Source of the DNA: Heliocidaris erythrogramma
Lineage: Eukaryota; Echinodermata; Echinoidea; Camarodonta; Echinometridae
DNA length: 64,000 nt
Direction of reading: 5' to 3'
Assembly (NCBI GenBank): GCA_025617745.1
Contig: CM046867.1
Location: 28,946,705 to 29,010,704, forward strand
The notes beneath the pieces were generated by a model that worked only from the letters and a program-made list of their open reading frames with translations, was not told the DNA's origin and did not search any database. Position 1 is the stretch's first letter. Every line of letters begins with the position of its first letter. This document shows, in pieces, positions 1 to 12,535 of this stretch. The position numbers were made by a program, and so were the translations under genes.

Positions 1-2982
1 TTTGCGCCCCCCTTCCGGATCCGCGCCTGACTAGGGTATCAATCACAAGACCAAACCACATTACATTATTAACATGGCAGAAGGGAAGTTCTTTGATAAA
101 ATCGAAGAAAAAAAGAGATTGTAAATTGCATTTGCTCCTTTATTAAAAAATTAAAAAACAAAAACATACATACATACAAACAAACAAACAAACAAACTAA
201 AAACTTAAAAAAATAAGATGAGAGGATATGAGTCTCGATCGTATGCATGGTTTTTGAGAGATAAATGAAGTGATGTTTAAGGGGTAAAGTTTGATCGAAA
301 AAAAAACAAGAAGAAGGGCGTTTCACCCTTTTCTTTCTTGAACTCTCTTTAATTATGTGAGTGTGCTAATCTGTTTGAAGGCCGTGTCTTGACATGTTTG
401 TTTGAATTCGATATGAACATTTCGAAATAAGCTTAAGATACTTCCAGTGGTTTCATAAAACGTTTACAGGAAAGTTTACTCGGATAGTTAAGTCAAGTAG
501 ATTATTAAATTATCATGATAAACTTTTATCAGACGAGGGCATACGGGTAACAAACTACTAAATTCAACAAATGTTTGTTCTGTAATTTATCACGTTGGTC
601 ATGTTAACTAGTGAAAGAACTGTGTCTATCAACAACAAAAATAATCCAACAAGACATTGGCCTTTACAAAAGATGTTATAATATTAATGACACCCTTGAG
701 AAGTGAATTGATAACAGAGATAAGAAAGTCAACGGCACTTTGATATAAGAATCACACCAGGGCTCATATTAATCTTTATTTTCTTTTAATGTTTGGAATC
801 CTCAGATGTGTTTACATTTGTGAATTATTAATCAGGTGGTTGTTTTAATTAGGCTATCAGATGAACTTGGTAATGACCTTTGTAATAAATCCAGTATTAT
901 CTGTTACACCAAAGGGGTTGTAAAGCTACATGATTACATTCAGTGGCGTATATAGCTATAACATTTTGAATGGGGAATATGCCGCAACAAATTGCCAACA
1001 TGTTGAATTAAGATGAATTGAATAGGACTGATTTTAACAACACATATTAATACTGTTTACAACTTTACAAAATGCTATAGAAATTGTTTACTTTAGTGAT
1101 TTGTTAATGAAATTAAAGTAAATAGAATAAATGTAACACCAGTATTAGTTAGCAATTAGGTTTGTAAGGGTATATTATGATTACACACTTTGATTAAATG
1201 ATACACTTCTGTAAATGACGGTATTTGACAATGAATTAATTCAGCACACATTGATCTGTCGTCATATTATATCCGAGATATTTTATATTCAGCTACAAAT
1301 GAATAACTAAATGGACCATTATGATTTCCCTCAAAGAGTAAATGGATAAATTATGTTATGTCGTCACTCAACGCCATCAGTATCTGTTGAAAGTGCCAAT
1401 AAAATGTCTAGATATCACTTTGTATTTGCTTTTTATAGAGAGGCATATTTTCGGGGGGGGGGGGGATTTCTTACCCCTGCCAATCGCCCGAATCTCCCAT
1501 TTTTTTGGCTAATGGCTATGATCACAGAAAGTTAGCTGCACAACATTTGAATGTTTCTCCTTCTGGTGGAATATTTAAAAAGCTGTTGTAGTACGTAAAA
1601 TGTCAATTTATTCTACACATACAGTGTTTTTCTTTATGAACGGTGAATGCCAGATAACCGATTTAACTTCATTTCCTCAACTCCCACAATTCAGATCCGA
1701 ACACACCCACCTATTATATTCAGTGAATCAGCACCCAAAGCTGCCACAAATAAGAAGCAGTATCTTGCATTGGCTTTGTGTCAATACCCATTGCATAGTT
1801 TTAACGAGGTAAGAATTATACTTTTGTCGTTCTATTTGAATAATTAACAGACTAATTCGCCTCCATCAACAAATAGAAACTGTGAAAATGGTACAATTGT
1901 TTTATCACCATGATTCAGACTAACTTAATTAGGATGTCATCCAAATCCATTACTGTGATCAGTGATATGTTTGTAGATGTTCCTGTTCATATTGACCCAT
2001 CGTGTTTATTCACCTCTGGGCTCCGTTTCATAAAACCTGTTATCAATAACAAGTTACAGTAATTGTTATAAGCTAGTGAAATCCCTGAATCTGATTGGCT
2101 AACAGCGAATTTGTCATAGAAAAAGAGGCAGTTGTTACTGATGATAAGTTTTATGATAAGTTTTACCCTTGATCAATTACTGAATGAGGGGGGGGGGGGG
2201 GGTCAAACAACATTTAAGGAATCATTTGTTGATATAGTAGAATGATAGGCAATTGAATTTTAAAAAATTAGCGACACATTTATGAAAAGATACTAAACCT
2301 TTACACACTTTGCCGACAAAACAGAATTTTCAAAAGTGTTCACTCATCAACACCCTCTATTGGCGGCACTATTGTGTGCGCAAGGAGGAAGGGGGTGATC
2401 AAAGTTCTACAATATGCCTTTTCTTAGAAAAAAATAATCTGTTCACAGTCAAAAGGGCGTTAACCGCCTTTACATTTTTACATAATGATTATGTAAAGAC
2501 ATAAAGACTTAACATCCGTCTGGTTCTCAGCAGACGTTATACAAGCGGTCATAAAGCATTGTTTGATTTTTAAAAGCTGTAGCAGGTGAAATCAAAATCA
2601 TGATATCGTATCATTTCAGTGTTAGATATGATATATAAAAAAATAGCTTCATCGTCCTGCATGAGCTACCATCTCAGACTATTGTTCAAATGAATAGGCA
2701 AAGGTATAAAACATTTCCCCCCTCTGAACCATTGTTCTTTATCAGTATTGTAAGAAAACTCGACAGACATAATACACCATCACGTGCATTCTCTATGGAC
2801 TTTACGTGAACTCTCAAAACAATTGATGAGTTTTTGGCACTGGATGTTTTTCGTTAAAGGGAATATAAAGTCTATTTGCATTGTCTGATTTGAATAAATT
2901 TTCTACAAATGAGGAGACCGCAGACGACTGCCAAACAATACGCAGGAAAGAACAATAGGTACAGCGGTGATGTACAAAGTAT
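1..2982. other. Intergenic region, no gene seen
   Basis: AT-rich sequence in which no open frame looks like protein. It holds an ACAT/ACAA microsatellite (164-196), G13 at 1453-1465 and G15 at 2188-2202. At 2018-2168 there is a copy of the fold-back repeat whose left end reads GTTTCATAAAACCTGTTATC. The frames here are short and dominated by simple repeats. Confidence 0.7.
2018..2168. repeat. Fold-back repeat, GTTTCATAAAAC family
   Basis: The left end resembles the ends of the element at 39,434-39,899 (GTTTCATAAAAC..TTATCAATAACAAG). The middle carries the same 'GTTATAAGCTAGTGAAATC' and 'CTGATTGGCT' blocks as the copies near 17.9 and 39.5 kb. The right end here (GATAAGTTTTATGATAAGTTTTACCC) is diverged. 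It looks like a non-autonomous inverted-repeat DNA element. The superfamily is not identified. Confidence 0.55.
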
Positions 2983-3060
2983 CAATGGCGTAGCCAAGGG
3001 AGGGGCGCAAGGGGTGCTGCCCCTCAATATATATATATATCTATATATATATAAGAGCAA
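2983..3060. repeat. MITE left end fragment (CAATGGCGTAGCC)
   Basis: The start CAATGGCGTAGCCAAGGGAGG matches the left terminus of the nested element at 62,617 (CAATGGCGTAGCTACAGGGG). An AT dinucleotide run follows at about 3028-3053. No matching right terminus was found, so this is called a fragment. Confidence 0.4.
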
Positions 3061-3089
3061 CAATTGGCTCACACTCTTTAACATGGTGG

Positions 3090-3660
3090 GGTAGTGTATA
3101 CATAATTGTATAAATAAATAATATATAAATAATTGTAAGGAAATAACATACAACAGCTTCGGCAACTCTAGTGGAAATAAATACAATGTGAAAGGAAATA
3201 ATAATAGTGAACATTTATACCGTGCCATGACTGTCAAATTTGACACTCCTGGAGCTATTGTGACGTATGGTGTAATTGCGGGCATACATGTAAATAAGTA
3301 AATTCAACATAAAAACGCAAAGTAACATAGATTCGAAGAAAATCTCGCAAAACAAGTTTAAAACAAAATTTTAACCATGTAATTTTTTTACAGAAATATT
3401 AAATTAGCTCATATTCATAAAACCAATAGTAGATACAAATTCAAAGAAATAATACGTGCTTAAACATAATTGTTAAAAATTAAGAAGTTGGGAACAGATA
3501 GGTTTTTAACTGAGTTTTGTACTGTGAATATGTGTTCTCGTTTCGAAGTTGAGGAGGGAATGTATTCAAGTTTAGAAATGAGAGAATAATGGTTGCATAA
3601 CTTAAATCAAAGTTCCCCAGAGCTGTCCTCCCTTTTTGAAATTTGTAAGTCTGTCGGTCA
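3090..3660 (-). mobile_element. LINE 3' end remnant (C-terminus of RT ORF plus 3'UTR)
   Basis: Read on the minus strand, the frame ending at 3480 finishes ...LNTFPPQLRNENTYSQYKTQ then LKTYLF. This is the stereotyped last segment of CR1/jockey-type LINE ORF2 proteins (compare the ...FWNNL.. and ..SSHSFKKQLKTFL ending of the LINE at 44 kb). Below 3480 an AT-rich 3'UTR-like stretch runs to an A/T-rich tail (minus sense) at about 3096-3130. No RT core is present, so this is a heavily 5'-truncated copy. The exact ends are uncertain. Confidence 0.55.
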
Positions 3661-3850
3661 ATTGAGTCTGGTGTCGCTGAAACCACTGGCCCGTCTCCGT
3701 GGTCTAGTGGTTAAGGCATTGGCGTTCGAAGCCAACGACCCGGGTTCGATTCCAGGCCGAGACATATTTTCAACCTTTGTAAAAATTTCAAAGAGGGAGG
3801 GCAGCTCTGGGGAACTTTGATTTAATTACGCAACCATTATTCTCTCATTT
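3579..3850. repeat. 68-bp inverted repeat flanking a tRNA-like gene
   Basis: The left arm 3579-3647 and right arm 3783-3850 are reverse complements with only a few mismatches. Both contain AATCAAAGTTCCCCAGAGCT or its complement. The left arm is continuous with the LINE C-terminal frame on the minus strand. The right arm is the same stretch in the opposite sense. The 135-nt loop contains the tRNA-like sequence at 3693-3764. The structure could be a snap-back rearrangement or an unusual fold-back element. Confidence 0.75.
3693..3764 (+). tRNA. tRNA-Arg (TCG) or tRNA-derived pseudogene
   Basis: A complete cloverleaf can be drawn. The acceptor stem pairs 3693-3699 with 3757-3763 (6 of 7, one C-C mismatch). 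The D stem pairs 3702-3705 with 3714-3717, and the anticodon stem 3719-3723 with 3731-3735 (5 of 5). The anticodon loop 3724-3730 is GTTCGAA, giving anticodon TCG. The T stem pairs 3740-3744 with 3752-3756 (one G-A mismatch), with T loop TTCGATT. The invariant T8, A14, GG in the D loop, A21, T33, and TTC and A in the T loop are all present. A TTTT run at 3767-3770 could terminate RNA polymerase III. The two stem mismatches and the position inside a LINE inverted repeat leave a pseudogene or SINE head possible. Confidence 0.6.
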
Positions 3851-6035
3851 TCTTTCACATCCTTTCACATTGTACTATATACATATAGTCTCTGAGCATT
3901 TAGTGACGAGCTATTTCATGAACCTGTTTTTTTTTAATAAATGAGCCTCAATGCTTGGAATGCAGTTTGCATACATTATTTGTAGCTATGTCCGGTAAGC
4001 TTTCAGGTTGTCAAGAACAACCTTTGTTTGAAAGGTATGCATAAAATTTGCATACATTACCGAAGCGGTCTATTCCGTCCGCACATTTAACATTCTGTTG
4101 TCAAATCGAGCATTATGTATATTCGATATATTTTTTCAGTTTCAGTTTCACGTTCGGTTTGTTTCATTTCCACAAATTGAATGAAATAATAACAACAGAA
4201 CAATCATATACATGTACATACAAACTAGAAAATAGATTTTTAAAAAGAAGCAAAACAAATAAAAAATGTGGGGGAATTGAGAAAGGCCGTTTGACCTATC
4301 AAAGACCAATCCCCCAAACCTTTAATATGAAAAAAGGCTTCAGATAATAATATAATATAATGTAAACTTTCGTTAAAAACAATAGAATACGAAACCTAAT
4401 TCTACTACATGTAGTTTCATAAATCGAGCATTTTCAATATATGGGACTGACGCATCAGGATTTTTGTAGCATGAGGAGAATTCCCACACGTCTTGCTATT
4501 CAACTCGTCACGTCTCATTAGATACGAGAATCATTACAGACAGTTGTTTGAAATGACTAGCGTGAAATATAAATTTGTAAACTTATACAATAGCGGTGTA
4601 AGGCAAGTGGGTGCATGGCTGTCTGGAAACTCAGTTTAATAAAACTCTAAAAGATGCCGTACATGCTGTCATATCCAGAAGGAGAAAAGGGGTATGAAAA
4701 AAAAGTCTAGTTGGAAACATTGCACATTATCTCTTAAAAAGCAATATTTAATAATATGACACCATGCCCTTGATATGAAGTACTTTATAATTTATCTAGT
4801 TTGGCGAACCAAGGGGCGAAGGGACCACCCCTCTCCTTTTTGGGAACATTTAAAAAAATGTTTCCAGCCCTCGATGGTGATAAATTAAAAAAATGATAGA
4901 AAAAAATCTTAGGTATCCACGGATATGTAAAGAATTTATAGCTGGAGGAGATTCATATATTTTATTTTTATGTCCATGTGTACGTGTGCATCTAAACCAA
5001 ACTGTAAATCTCAAGAAAGCCTAAAACTAGTTTGACACTAATGCGAATAAGACTTAATGTAGCATGCTGCACATGAATCCCGAGGGAAATAAAGCAGTGA
5101 TTCTTGGGGGCGTTGTATTATTTTCCTTAAATAAATTTGGAAAAAGAAACACACGATGAATACCAATACATGTATCGGTAATATGTTTGGTATTAGGGCA
5201 TGTGGGGATAAATTGGAAGCTTTTCACTGAAATGATGAGAACATTTGGGGGAAAAAACCCGGCCCAGTTCTTGATGTTTGACGATAAATACCCACCTTTC
5301 TATTTCTTAAGTGATTTTTCCCGTCGTTCATAATCCTGGGACAAAAATATCAGAAAATAAATGATTTCTTGTAAGTTGAATATCACTACAAACCTAATCT
5401 AACCTCCCTCTTTCGCGCCCGATCTCCATCTCTCCCTCCCTCCCCCTCTCTCTCTTTCTATCGCTCTTTCTCCTTCTTTCCCCTTTCTTTCTTCACCCAT
5501 CTCCTTCCACCCACACCTCTTTCCATTTGCTCTTCCTACCCCCTTTTCCTCTCTCATTTTTCAAAGCTGAAAGCAGTTAATCGGTCCTTAAACGCCACCT
5601 CTTTATTCAGCATGCCAAATCAACCACTAGAAGTCACCGGGGTGCTTTTCCCACAGGCAAGTTTGTTCAAAGTTCTTTGTCGTTGCTGAATGGACAGAAT
5701 GGGGGAAAAAATGCAAAAAGAACGAAAGATGGATGGGGATAGAGAGAGGTATGAGAGAGAGGGAAAGAGAGAGGGGTAGGGAGACAAAAAGAAAGAGAGT
5801 GTGAATACGAAGAAAGATATGCACAGACATGACAGAGAGACGGGGAAAAGGGAGAAGTTCACGAAGAAACAGAGAGAAGAACAGAGAAATAGGGGAGGAA
5901 GAGGGGGAAGGGGATAGACAGAAATGGAGGGAGAGAGAGAAAGAGAGAGAGAAAGAAAGAGAGAGGGAGAGAGAGGGGGTGGCAGATGGAGAGGAAGAGA
6001 GAGAGAGAGAAGTGAGAGGGCATAATATATAATTC

Positions 6036-6066
<31 letters not shown>

Positions 6067-6518
6067 GGATGAAGAAAGACAGGTTCATACCTCAGGTGGT
6101 CTTTGAAAAGAAGTTCTGAAAAGAAACGGGACTGTTTGATGAAATTGTGGTGATTTATGGGAGCCAGGGGCGACATATTCTTTCATATTTTGATGGTTGG
6201 GTGCATAAGGGAGTCAATTTTAATCTCCCCACTGCTAGCATAGTTCACTTATTCCCCTTGCGATGTGGTCTGGCGATCGAGACGCGGCCCCTGGAGGATA
6301 ACATGAAATGTCACTTTGTGTTTAGAATCAATTAAATAACATTGCCCTGGTTGCTTTTGCTCAGAGAAAGCCAGCCAGCAGCAGAGAACATGCTACTGTT
6401 CATAGGTAACAAACGCACACTATTCATGATCAAATATATTTTGATAGTTAGGGGGGCACGTCGGAAACCCTTCACCATTAGCTCAAAATATTATAAGGAC
6501 AACTACTCTTATACCGAT
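3851..6518. other. Intergenic region with pyrimidine/purine tracts
   Basis: No supported gene. 5404-5545 is CT-rich and 5729-6069 is a long GA-rich tract with an (AG)n end at about 6046-6067. Together they form an imperfect pyrimidine/purine mirror arrangement. The Ser/Leu- and Arg/Glu-rich open frames across 5600-6180 on both strands are translations of these simple repeats, not genes. The rest is AT-rich and featureless. Confidence 0.7.
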
Positions 6519-6770
6519 GTGTTGGTTGGTGTGTCAGTAGAGCGTCCGCCTCACAATCGGGAGGTCGTGGGTTCGAACCTCGGCCGCGTCATACCAAAAG
6601 ACGTTAAAATATGGGAGTTGCTGCTACCTTGTTTGGCGTTCAACAATTGAAAGGATAGAGCAACGTCGATCTGGCGTTGCACAGTGGCTGCCAGGCCCAC
6701 GATCAATTGGGCAAAAAGAATTTCCATTTCGGTTAATAACATTTGGAGTGGATTATAATTATTATTATTA
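6519..6770 (+). mobile_element. tRNA-derived SINE (tRNA-Val-like head)
   Basis: The head 6519-6592 has tRNA character. A degenerate A box lies at 6530-6540 (TGTGTCAGTAG) and a perfect B box GGTTCGAACC at 6570-6579. The anticodon-arm-like CCGCCTCACAATCGGGAGG would give anticodon CAC (Val). The body follows (ACGTTAAAATATGGGAGTTG...) and ends in an (ATT)n run at about 6757-6771, as is usual for SINE tails. No clear target duplication was found. Family name not assigned. Confidence 0.75.
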
Positions 6771-8617
6771 TTTGGAAACATTTGGAAACATACTCCGTGG
6801 ATTATAGTATCACCCTGGAGTAGACAACATGCCCGGACAGCTATCCATCTAGGACAACCACCCCCGAACATGTCCTCCCAGTATAGGGATAGTATTAGCA
6901 AGAAAGGAAACACTTTAGACGGAATAGTTTTGGGATGGGTGTCCAAGGGTCGTTGTCCTGAAACGGCTCAAAATGCCAGACTTCTCGTGCAGTTTTCATA
7001 GTTTTAGAGTCAAACTTTTATGTCATGCATGCCTGCTAAGAACATAGGCGAACCCACCCATTCATCAACCCATTTTTCTGGGGGGGGGGGGGGGGAGAAA
7101 AAGAAATCGATGGCTGGTCGCACCTTTTCGTGAGTTTTAGGCGTTTTAAATCGGTGATTATACGAAAATGACTGTGGACGCAGCCGTTTTTTGAACTGAA
7201 CGCGATAACAAAATGCTGATTCTGGCCTGAAAATGGGAGTATAGACTCACCCAAATTTGATTAAAATGAAATTCAGCATAATTGGCTGCCTTGATTTAGT
7301 TTTATTTCAAGCAAATAAACACATTTTGATAAGCTGATAAGTAGAAAATATATTTGATTTAAAGGACATTCCAAACATATATAAGTGCGTACAAATGTCA
7401 CATTGATAAGATAATAGAATGTAATCCTGATCAATTTCGGACAGCATCTGTAAACATATTTATTTGAAATTGAAAAAATATTGGAGTTATAATAATAAAG
7501 AATAATAAATGGCTATTCATATACAGTAGTCATATGAACCATTTTTCAGTGTCGTAGTTGCCGTTTTAAAAGGAAATTAATTAATCATCTGAAATAAAGG
7601 ACAAGGGTTGCTTATCAGTACTGTACACGGGTCATGATTAATGTTAAAAGGTATTGTCTATTCATTATCTTACGAGTTGACCTGCATCTTTTATCGGTTT
7701 ACGTTCTGTTAATCTACTTAATCCATTGTAGAATTCGTTGATTAAGCCATATCGACCATGCGGCCTCAGCTTATTACATAATGTTGTAGTGGTTTTTGAT
7801 GACGAATCATTTAGATCATTCGTGTTGCATATAATGAAATAACATGAATATTATAAGCCAGTCATCGTATTTTGTAAATGCATTCATGCCCAGACAACTG
7901 AATAAAGACAATAAAGGGCAATTTGAAATGAACACAAGAAAGATTGGAAATGATGCTAATAATTCGGGACAATGTTGTATAATCACAATTACAATGAAAT
8001 GTGATTTCAAAATGGGTGCGGGATAACTAAGCAAGGATGTGTTTTTCGTGACAACGCATAATTCACCCGAGTTCGTAATTATAAGTTTGTGAAGATATAT
8101 TATATAATTTTCATTGAGTATAAACAATTTTGACGTATAAATGAGACAAAGGGTAAAATTTAACTGATAAACATATTGAGCACACACACCTTTTATTTAG
8201 AAAAAAAAATTAAGTAAAAGTGAGTTCTTATCTTTTAAATTATTCTAACAAATCAAGCCCATGTCATGCACCTACGTGGAATTTTCTTTTCTGTATTCAT
8301 TATTTTATGTATAGATATAAAGATATTGTCATCGTATTTTGCGGAATGAATGTTCAACAGCATCAAAGAGACTTAATTGTTTGATGTGTGTTATTGTTTA
8401 AAATGGATATGGACAAGTCCTCGATTGCATTTTCGATGAAAGAGAGAACACTATATAGCTCGGTATATAAATCTCAGTCCCACGTACCGTTATTGGTGCT
8501 GTTTGTTGATCTGATAACAGACTTCAAAAGAACTGATGGATTCGCTAATTCTCCGTCTTATTTACCCATCCTGTTGACTCTCTCAATCTTCTGCTATTAG
8601 TGAAGTGAATGTTTAAC

Positions 8618-8654
<37 letters not shown>

Positions 8655-11270
8655 AGACTGACATCTCGTGACTTGTTTAATTGAATGAAAGTGGACTTAG
8701 ACAAATTTCACAAATCGTAGAATACCCTTATTGGATCAAGTTCGCGTATGACATGAATTTTAAATTGGTTCCATTTAGAATTTTCATTTAAGGGTGCAGA
8801 ATCAACGAGGTATGTAATAGTACATCCTTGGTAGAATTACCCCTTTAATGCGCTCATGGAAATTATTAATCCACGTCTATTTGTGCTTCTATTTCATGGA
8901 GAATCAAGTTTAGTTAATGTTGGTTAATTAATTTAGATTCAATGAAAATCCAAAAATACATATAATATAAACAAGCAGTTGCGTATCCATTGTAGGATGG
9001 AGCCGTGGCATAAACCGTCTTTTTAAGTTTTTACATTAGAGTGGGTTTCTTTCCATATTAAATTCTTATTTCAACAATATCATTTGATCTCGCACTAAGA
9101 AGAAAAAGAGCAAAGTTTGTAGAAGCGAATAAATAGAACCCACTTCTTCTTCTTCGCAGGTAGGGACATGCTTCTTATGTTGACATCTAGAGCACCCCGT
9201 GATGTCTTTATTGATATCGTATTGCGATGGAAAAGACAGTCGATTTACTTTGTAAGACAAAGACTCAAAATGAAGGAGAGATGAGAGGATTTTCGTTGGC
9301 ACACCTGTACAAACATAGCAGAAGGAGCACGTACGATACTTGGTTTAAAGTGAAGGCTGAGCTCTGGTAAAAGTGTAACATAATTTGTGAACAATATGAT
9401 AGTCACATGAAAAGGGTTGCTCTTGGAAATCCCTTTATATGCAAAGTATAAGGGCAAGTCCAATGTATTTCATCATGTACTGTCCCATACCAATATTAAA
9501 GAAATGTAAATAATAATCAAAATTGGAAGTGTCATTTTTGTTTACTCCAAATTGTAGCAGGGCTATCAACCTGATGTCTGATATGTCATGCTAAAAGCGT
9601 TGATCTTTGGTAACGTATATAGGGAACAAAATGCCTTGGACTTGTCCATTGGTAATATTAGTTTTAAAAATTTGGACCAAATTTGATGTCACATGTGTGT
9701 GTAGTCCCATATACCTATTTCTGTGTAGTGTTTTTCACTGCATGTGATTTCAGCTACATTGAATCAATGTGTTATCCTTTTTATGATTCCAAAACCTGAC
9801 AGCATATGTACTATGCAGTCAATGTTTCTCAATAACCTTTGGACAGTTTCTTTCAGAATGCAATTGCAGGAGCAGTATTCATATTTTATCTTTAAAAGGA
9901 AGACACCGCATTGGTGCGTGTCTGCCTCTCTGTGGTTGCATATGCTAACTTAATGTACTGTTGACATTGATATTATGAGAGCATACCACGGATGGAAAAA
10001 GGATGAAGGGCCCCTTTTCTGCCTCCAGTATCCGACAAATTAAATCTTTTCACACAATAATGGTAAAATGAACGGTAAATGTTATCAAATATATTATATT
10101 CTTATAATAAGTCTCGGAGAAGACAGTCGTCTTGAGGTAATGAAGATTTTCTTTTGGGTATCAAAGTGAAGATTTTATAATTATAATATCTATTCAGCTT
10201 TCGAATAAATAAATCGGGTACTCTATTCCGTTCCTCTCATCCCTCTCTTCCATTCTTTCCAACTCCCCTCTTTCTCCACGTCCGTCTGATTTTCTCTATC
10301 AAGATATTTTTTTGTCCGACGACATAATCCCTCTGTTTTTTTTTTTTTGGTTGAGTCTGTCCCGTCTTCAACCCACCCCCTCATCCATTCTCCTCACGGT
10401 ATACCCAGATCTACCTCTCCTCGTCTCCCTGCTACGTGACTTGCCTTTGCCCGAGGTTTCACATCAGAATGAAATGAATATGAGGGTGTATGTCAAGGGA
10501 TAGCGATGGAATGTTTAATGATCTCTTACACCCAAGAGCAAAAAATAGCATTCGATACCTGAGTCGCGAAATGAACGAGCGATAAATGGCAAATTATTGG
10601 CGCGCATAAATAGTTGTGACGGTGAAAAAATTTATCGTGTGCGGTTTTTTTAAATGTTCCTTTGTGGAATATAAATTACAGGATAGATGAAACGTGAACA
10701 TGCAATTCTTCGCCGATGAAAAGAACTAGAAACTGTTATCATTAAATCTTGATCAGTTTTGCTCCAATTCGTATAAAATCGCTTAGGCTATATCATAAAG
10801 GCGCTGAATTACATTATGGTATCACCTTGTAAATTACGAAACGATCGAATGAGTTCCAAAAGAGTTAAAGAGCTTGTTGTGATATGATGATATATGTTTT
10901 AAAAATACAAATTCGTTCTTAACAAAAGAAAAATTGTAAAGAGCAAACCACAGTGAGGCCGAAATAAAAGGGAGAAAAATAACGCCACCAGTGTCTAAAT
11001 AAAGGGGATAGATCATTATTGAGGGCGATGGATATGAACAAAATGAGTTAAAAGGGGCAAAGCGTATCTTACCATCTTTTGTTATCTTTCATTGATATCA
11101 GAAAGATGGTGAGATAATTTTCAAGCGATAAAGATAAAAGGAAAATTAAAGAACGAGGGAGGGGGGGGGGGGGGGTCTCCTGAGAATATAAGAAAATCCG
11201 ATATGCTTATGAGAAAAAGAAAGAGATAGATACACACGTGAATAAAGCAGATGTCATCACATCATCACAT
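6771..11270. other. Intergenic region, no gene seen
   Basis: No frame looks protein-coding. Contents: G16 at 7080-7095, an (AG)n microsatellite at 8619-8652, CT-rich sequence at 10,230-10,450 and G15 at 11,161-11,175. The remainder is ordinary AT-rich sequence with many in-frame stops. Confidence 0.65.
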
Positions 11271-11440
11271 TGGGCGTTGTGGCGTGCGCCTGTAATCCAG
11301 CTACCAGTGGAAGTTATAAACTGATTCAGCGGACCCAGGTTCGAGACTGAGTCACGTCTTTCGGATGGTGACGTTAAAGGTCGGTCCCAGACGTAAATAA
11401 TCATATCTGATTGATACACGTCTGTAAAAACCCAATTACA
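11271..11440 (+). mobile_element. SINE with 7SL RNA/Alu-like head
   Basis: The head, about 11,272-11,352, reads GGGCGTTGTGGCGTGCGCC, then TGTAATCC, AGCTACC, and later CCCAGGTTCGAGACTG. These blocks occur in the same order in vertebrate 7SL RNA and Alu (GGGCGCGGTGGCGCGTGCC, TGTAGTCCCAGCTAC, GAGTTCGAGAC). An internal Pol III promoter is plausible: A-box region 11,279-11,290, B box GGTTCGAGACT 11,338-11,348. The tail from 11,352 (GTCACGTCTTTCGGATGGTG, ACGTTAAAGGTCGGTCCC) is, from memory, a SINE tail shared by many invertebrate deuterostome SINEs. It ends in the (CA)n run. A tRNA-derived head is the alternative, but no good cloverleaf is visible. Confidence 0.6.
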
Positions 11441-11518
11441 CACACACACACACACACACATCACAAAGATAATGACTGTGTGTGTATGCGTGTGTGTGTG
11501 TGTGGGGGGGGGGGGGGG
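11437..11518. repeat. (CA)n / (TG)n / poly(G) microsatellite
   Basis: A CA run (about 11,437-11,460) is followed by a TG run (about 11,477-11,503) and then G15 at 11,504-11,518. The CA and TG runs are complementary and could fold back. Confidence 0.85.
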
Positions 11519-12535
11519 TACGATCACGTTTATAGTAGCTTTGGGCATGGTGATCTGAGATACCTTAACGTTGATGATGTTGTTTAAGAAGGGATGCTTG
11601 TCACGTTTTACCATTGTCATCAGAATTTCTCGTGAGACGCCTAGATGCAAACTTGATGGTATGAGCTTTGATAGACCACTGATCATCACCAATCTAAAGT
11701 CTCCCATAGGCATGCACGAGACTCACACGACTCAGGCGGTGCTCTACAGTACGTCTACGTTCTCTTTCAAATGCCATTATAAAATACTGCGCTTCACGTC
11801 CAATTACACGCATAATTTTAACCCTTTTACACTTTCATAGCATGTGGCACCTTTCTGTATCAACCAGGCAAAATGTTTTCAAAACGTATACATTTCACTG
11901 CAATGTTAGGGTATACCGGCTATGATATCCTGAAGCTTTTAAAAAAATCTCTTATAATTCCCGTCAATTCATCTTAAAAACTTTAAAAAACTAAACTTTC
12001 TTAAACCGGAAGTATATGAACATGATGAATGACGTTACAAATTCGAAATTTTACGAGTAAAGTTTCAGCGATATTTTTCATGGTGGAGAAACTACAAGGG
12101 TTATCCGTTACATGGTTCAACCCTGAAAACTACAGATATGAGATTTAAATTTCTAATTTGCAAATATGAGTTGAAATTATCCATACGACAAGTTTGAGTT
12201 ATCCCTTTAAAATGTCCATGGTCCCACTGCTAAACATGCTTAAGTGTAGTTTCTAACACGCGCTATCGTCTGAAGATGAACACCAATGACCCTGGGGATT
12301 GCAAAGCGATGAAAGACGGTACCCTTTGAGAAACAACAAGAAAAGCACTACCCTCTATTGTTTCTTTAAATCAACATTAATATATCTTTCAGATGCAGCG
12401 CCTGCCACATCCAAATCCGTTGATCGCACGCTCGGGTCCATAGATACCTAAGTTCAAAAGGTTATTTGAGTTTTGTCTAGACGATATCCGCAAGGTCAAG
12501 TTCAGTTTCTTCGGCAATGTTCGCGCCTGAGTAGG

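Noticed and set aside
5620-6176. Ser/Leu-rich and Arg/Glu-rich frames of 67-153 codons
   Set aside because: Translations of the GA/CT tract on the two strands.
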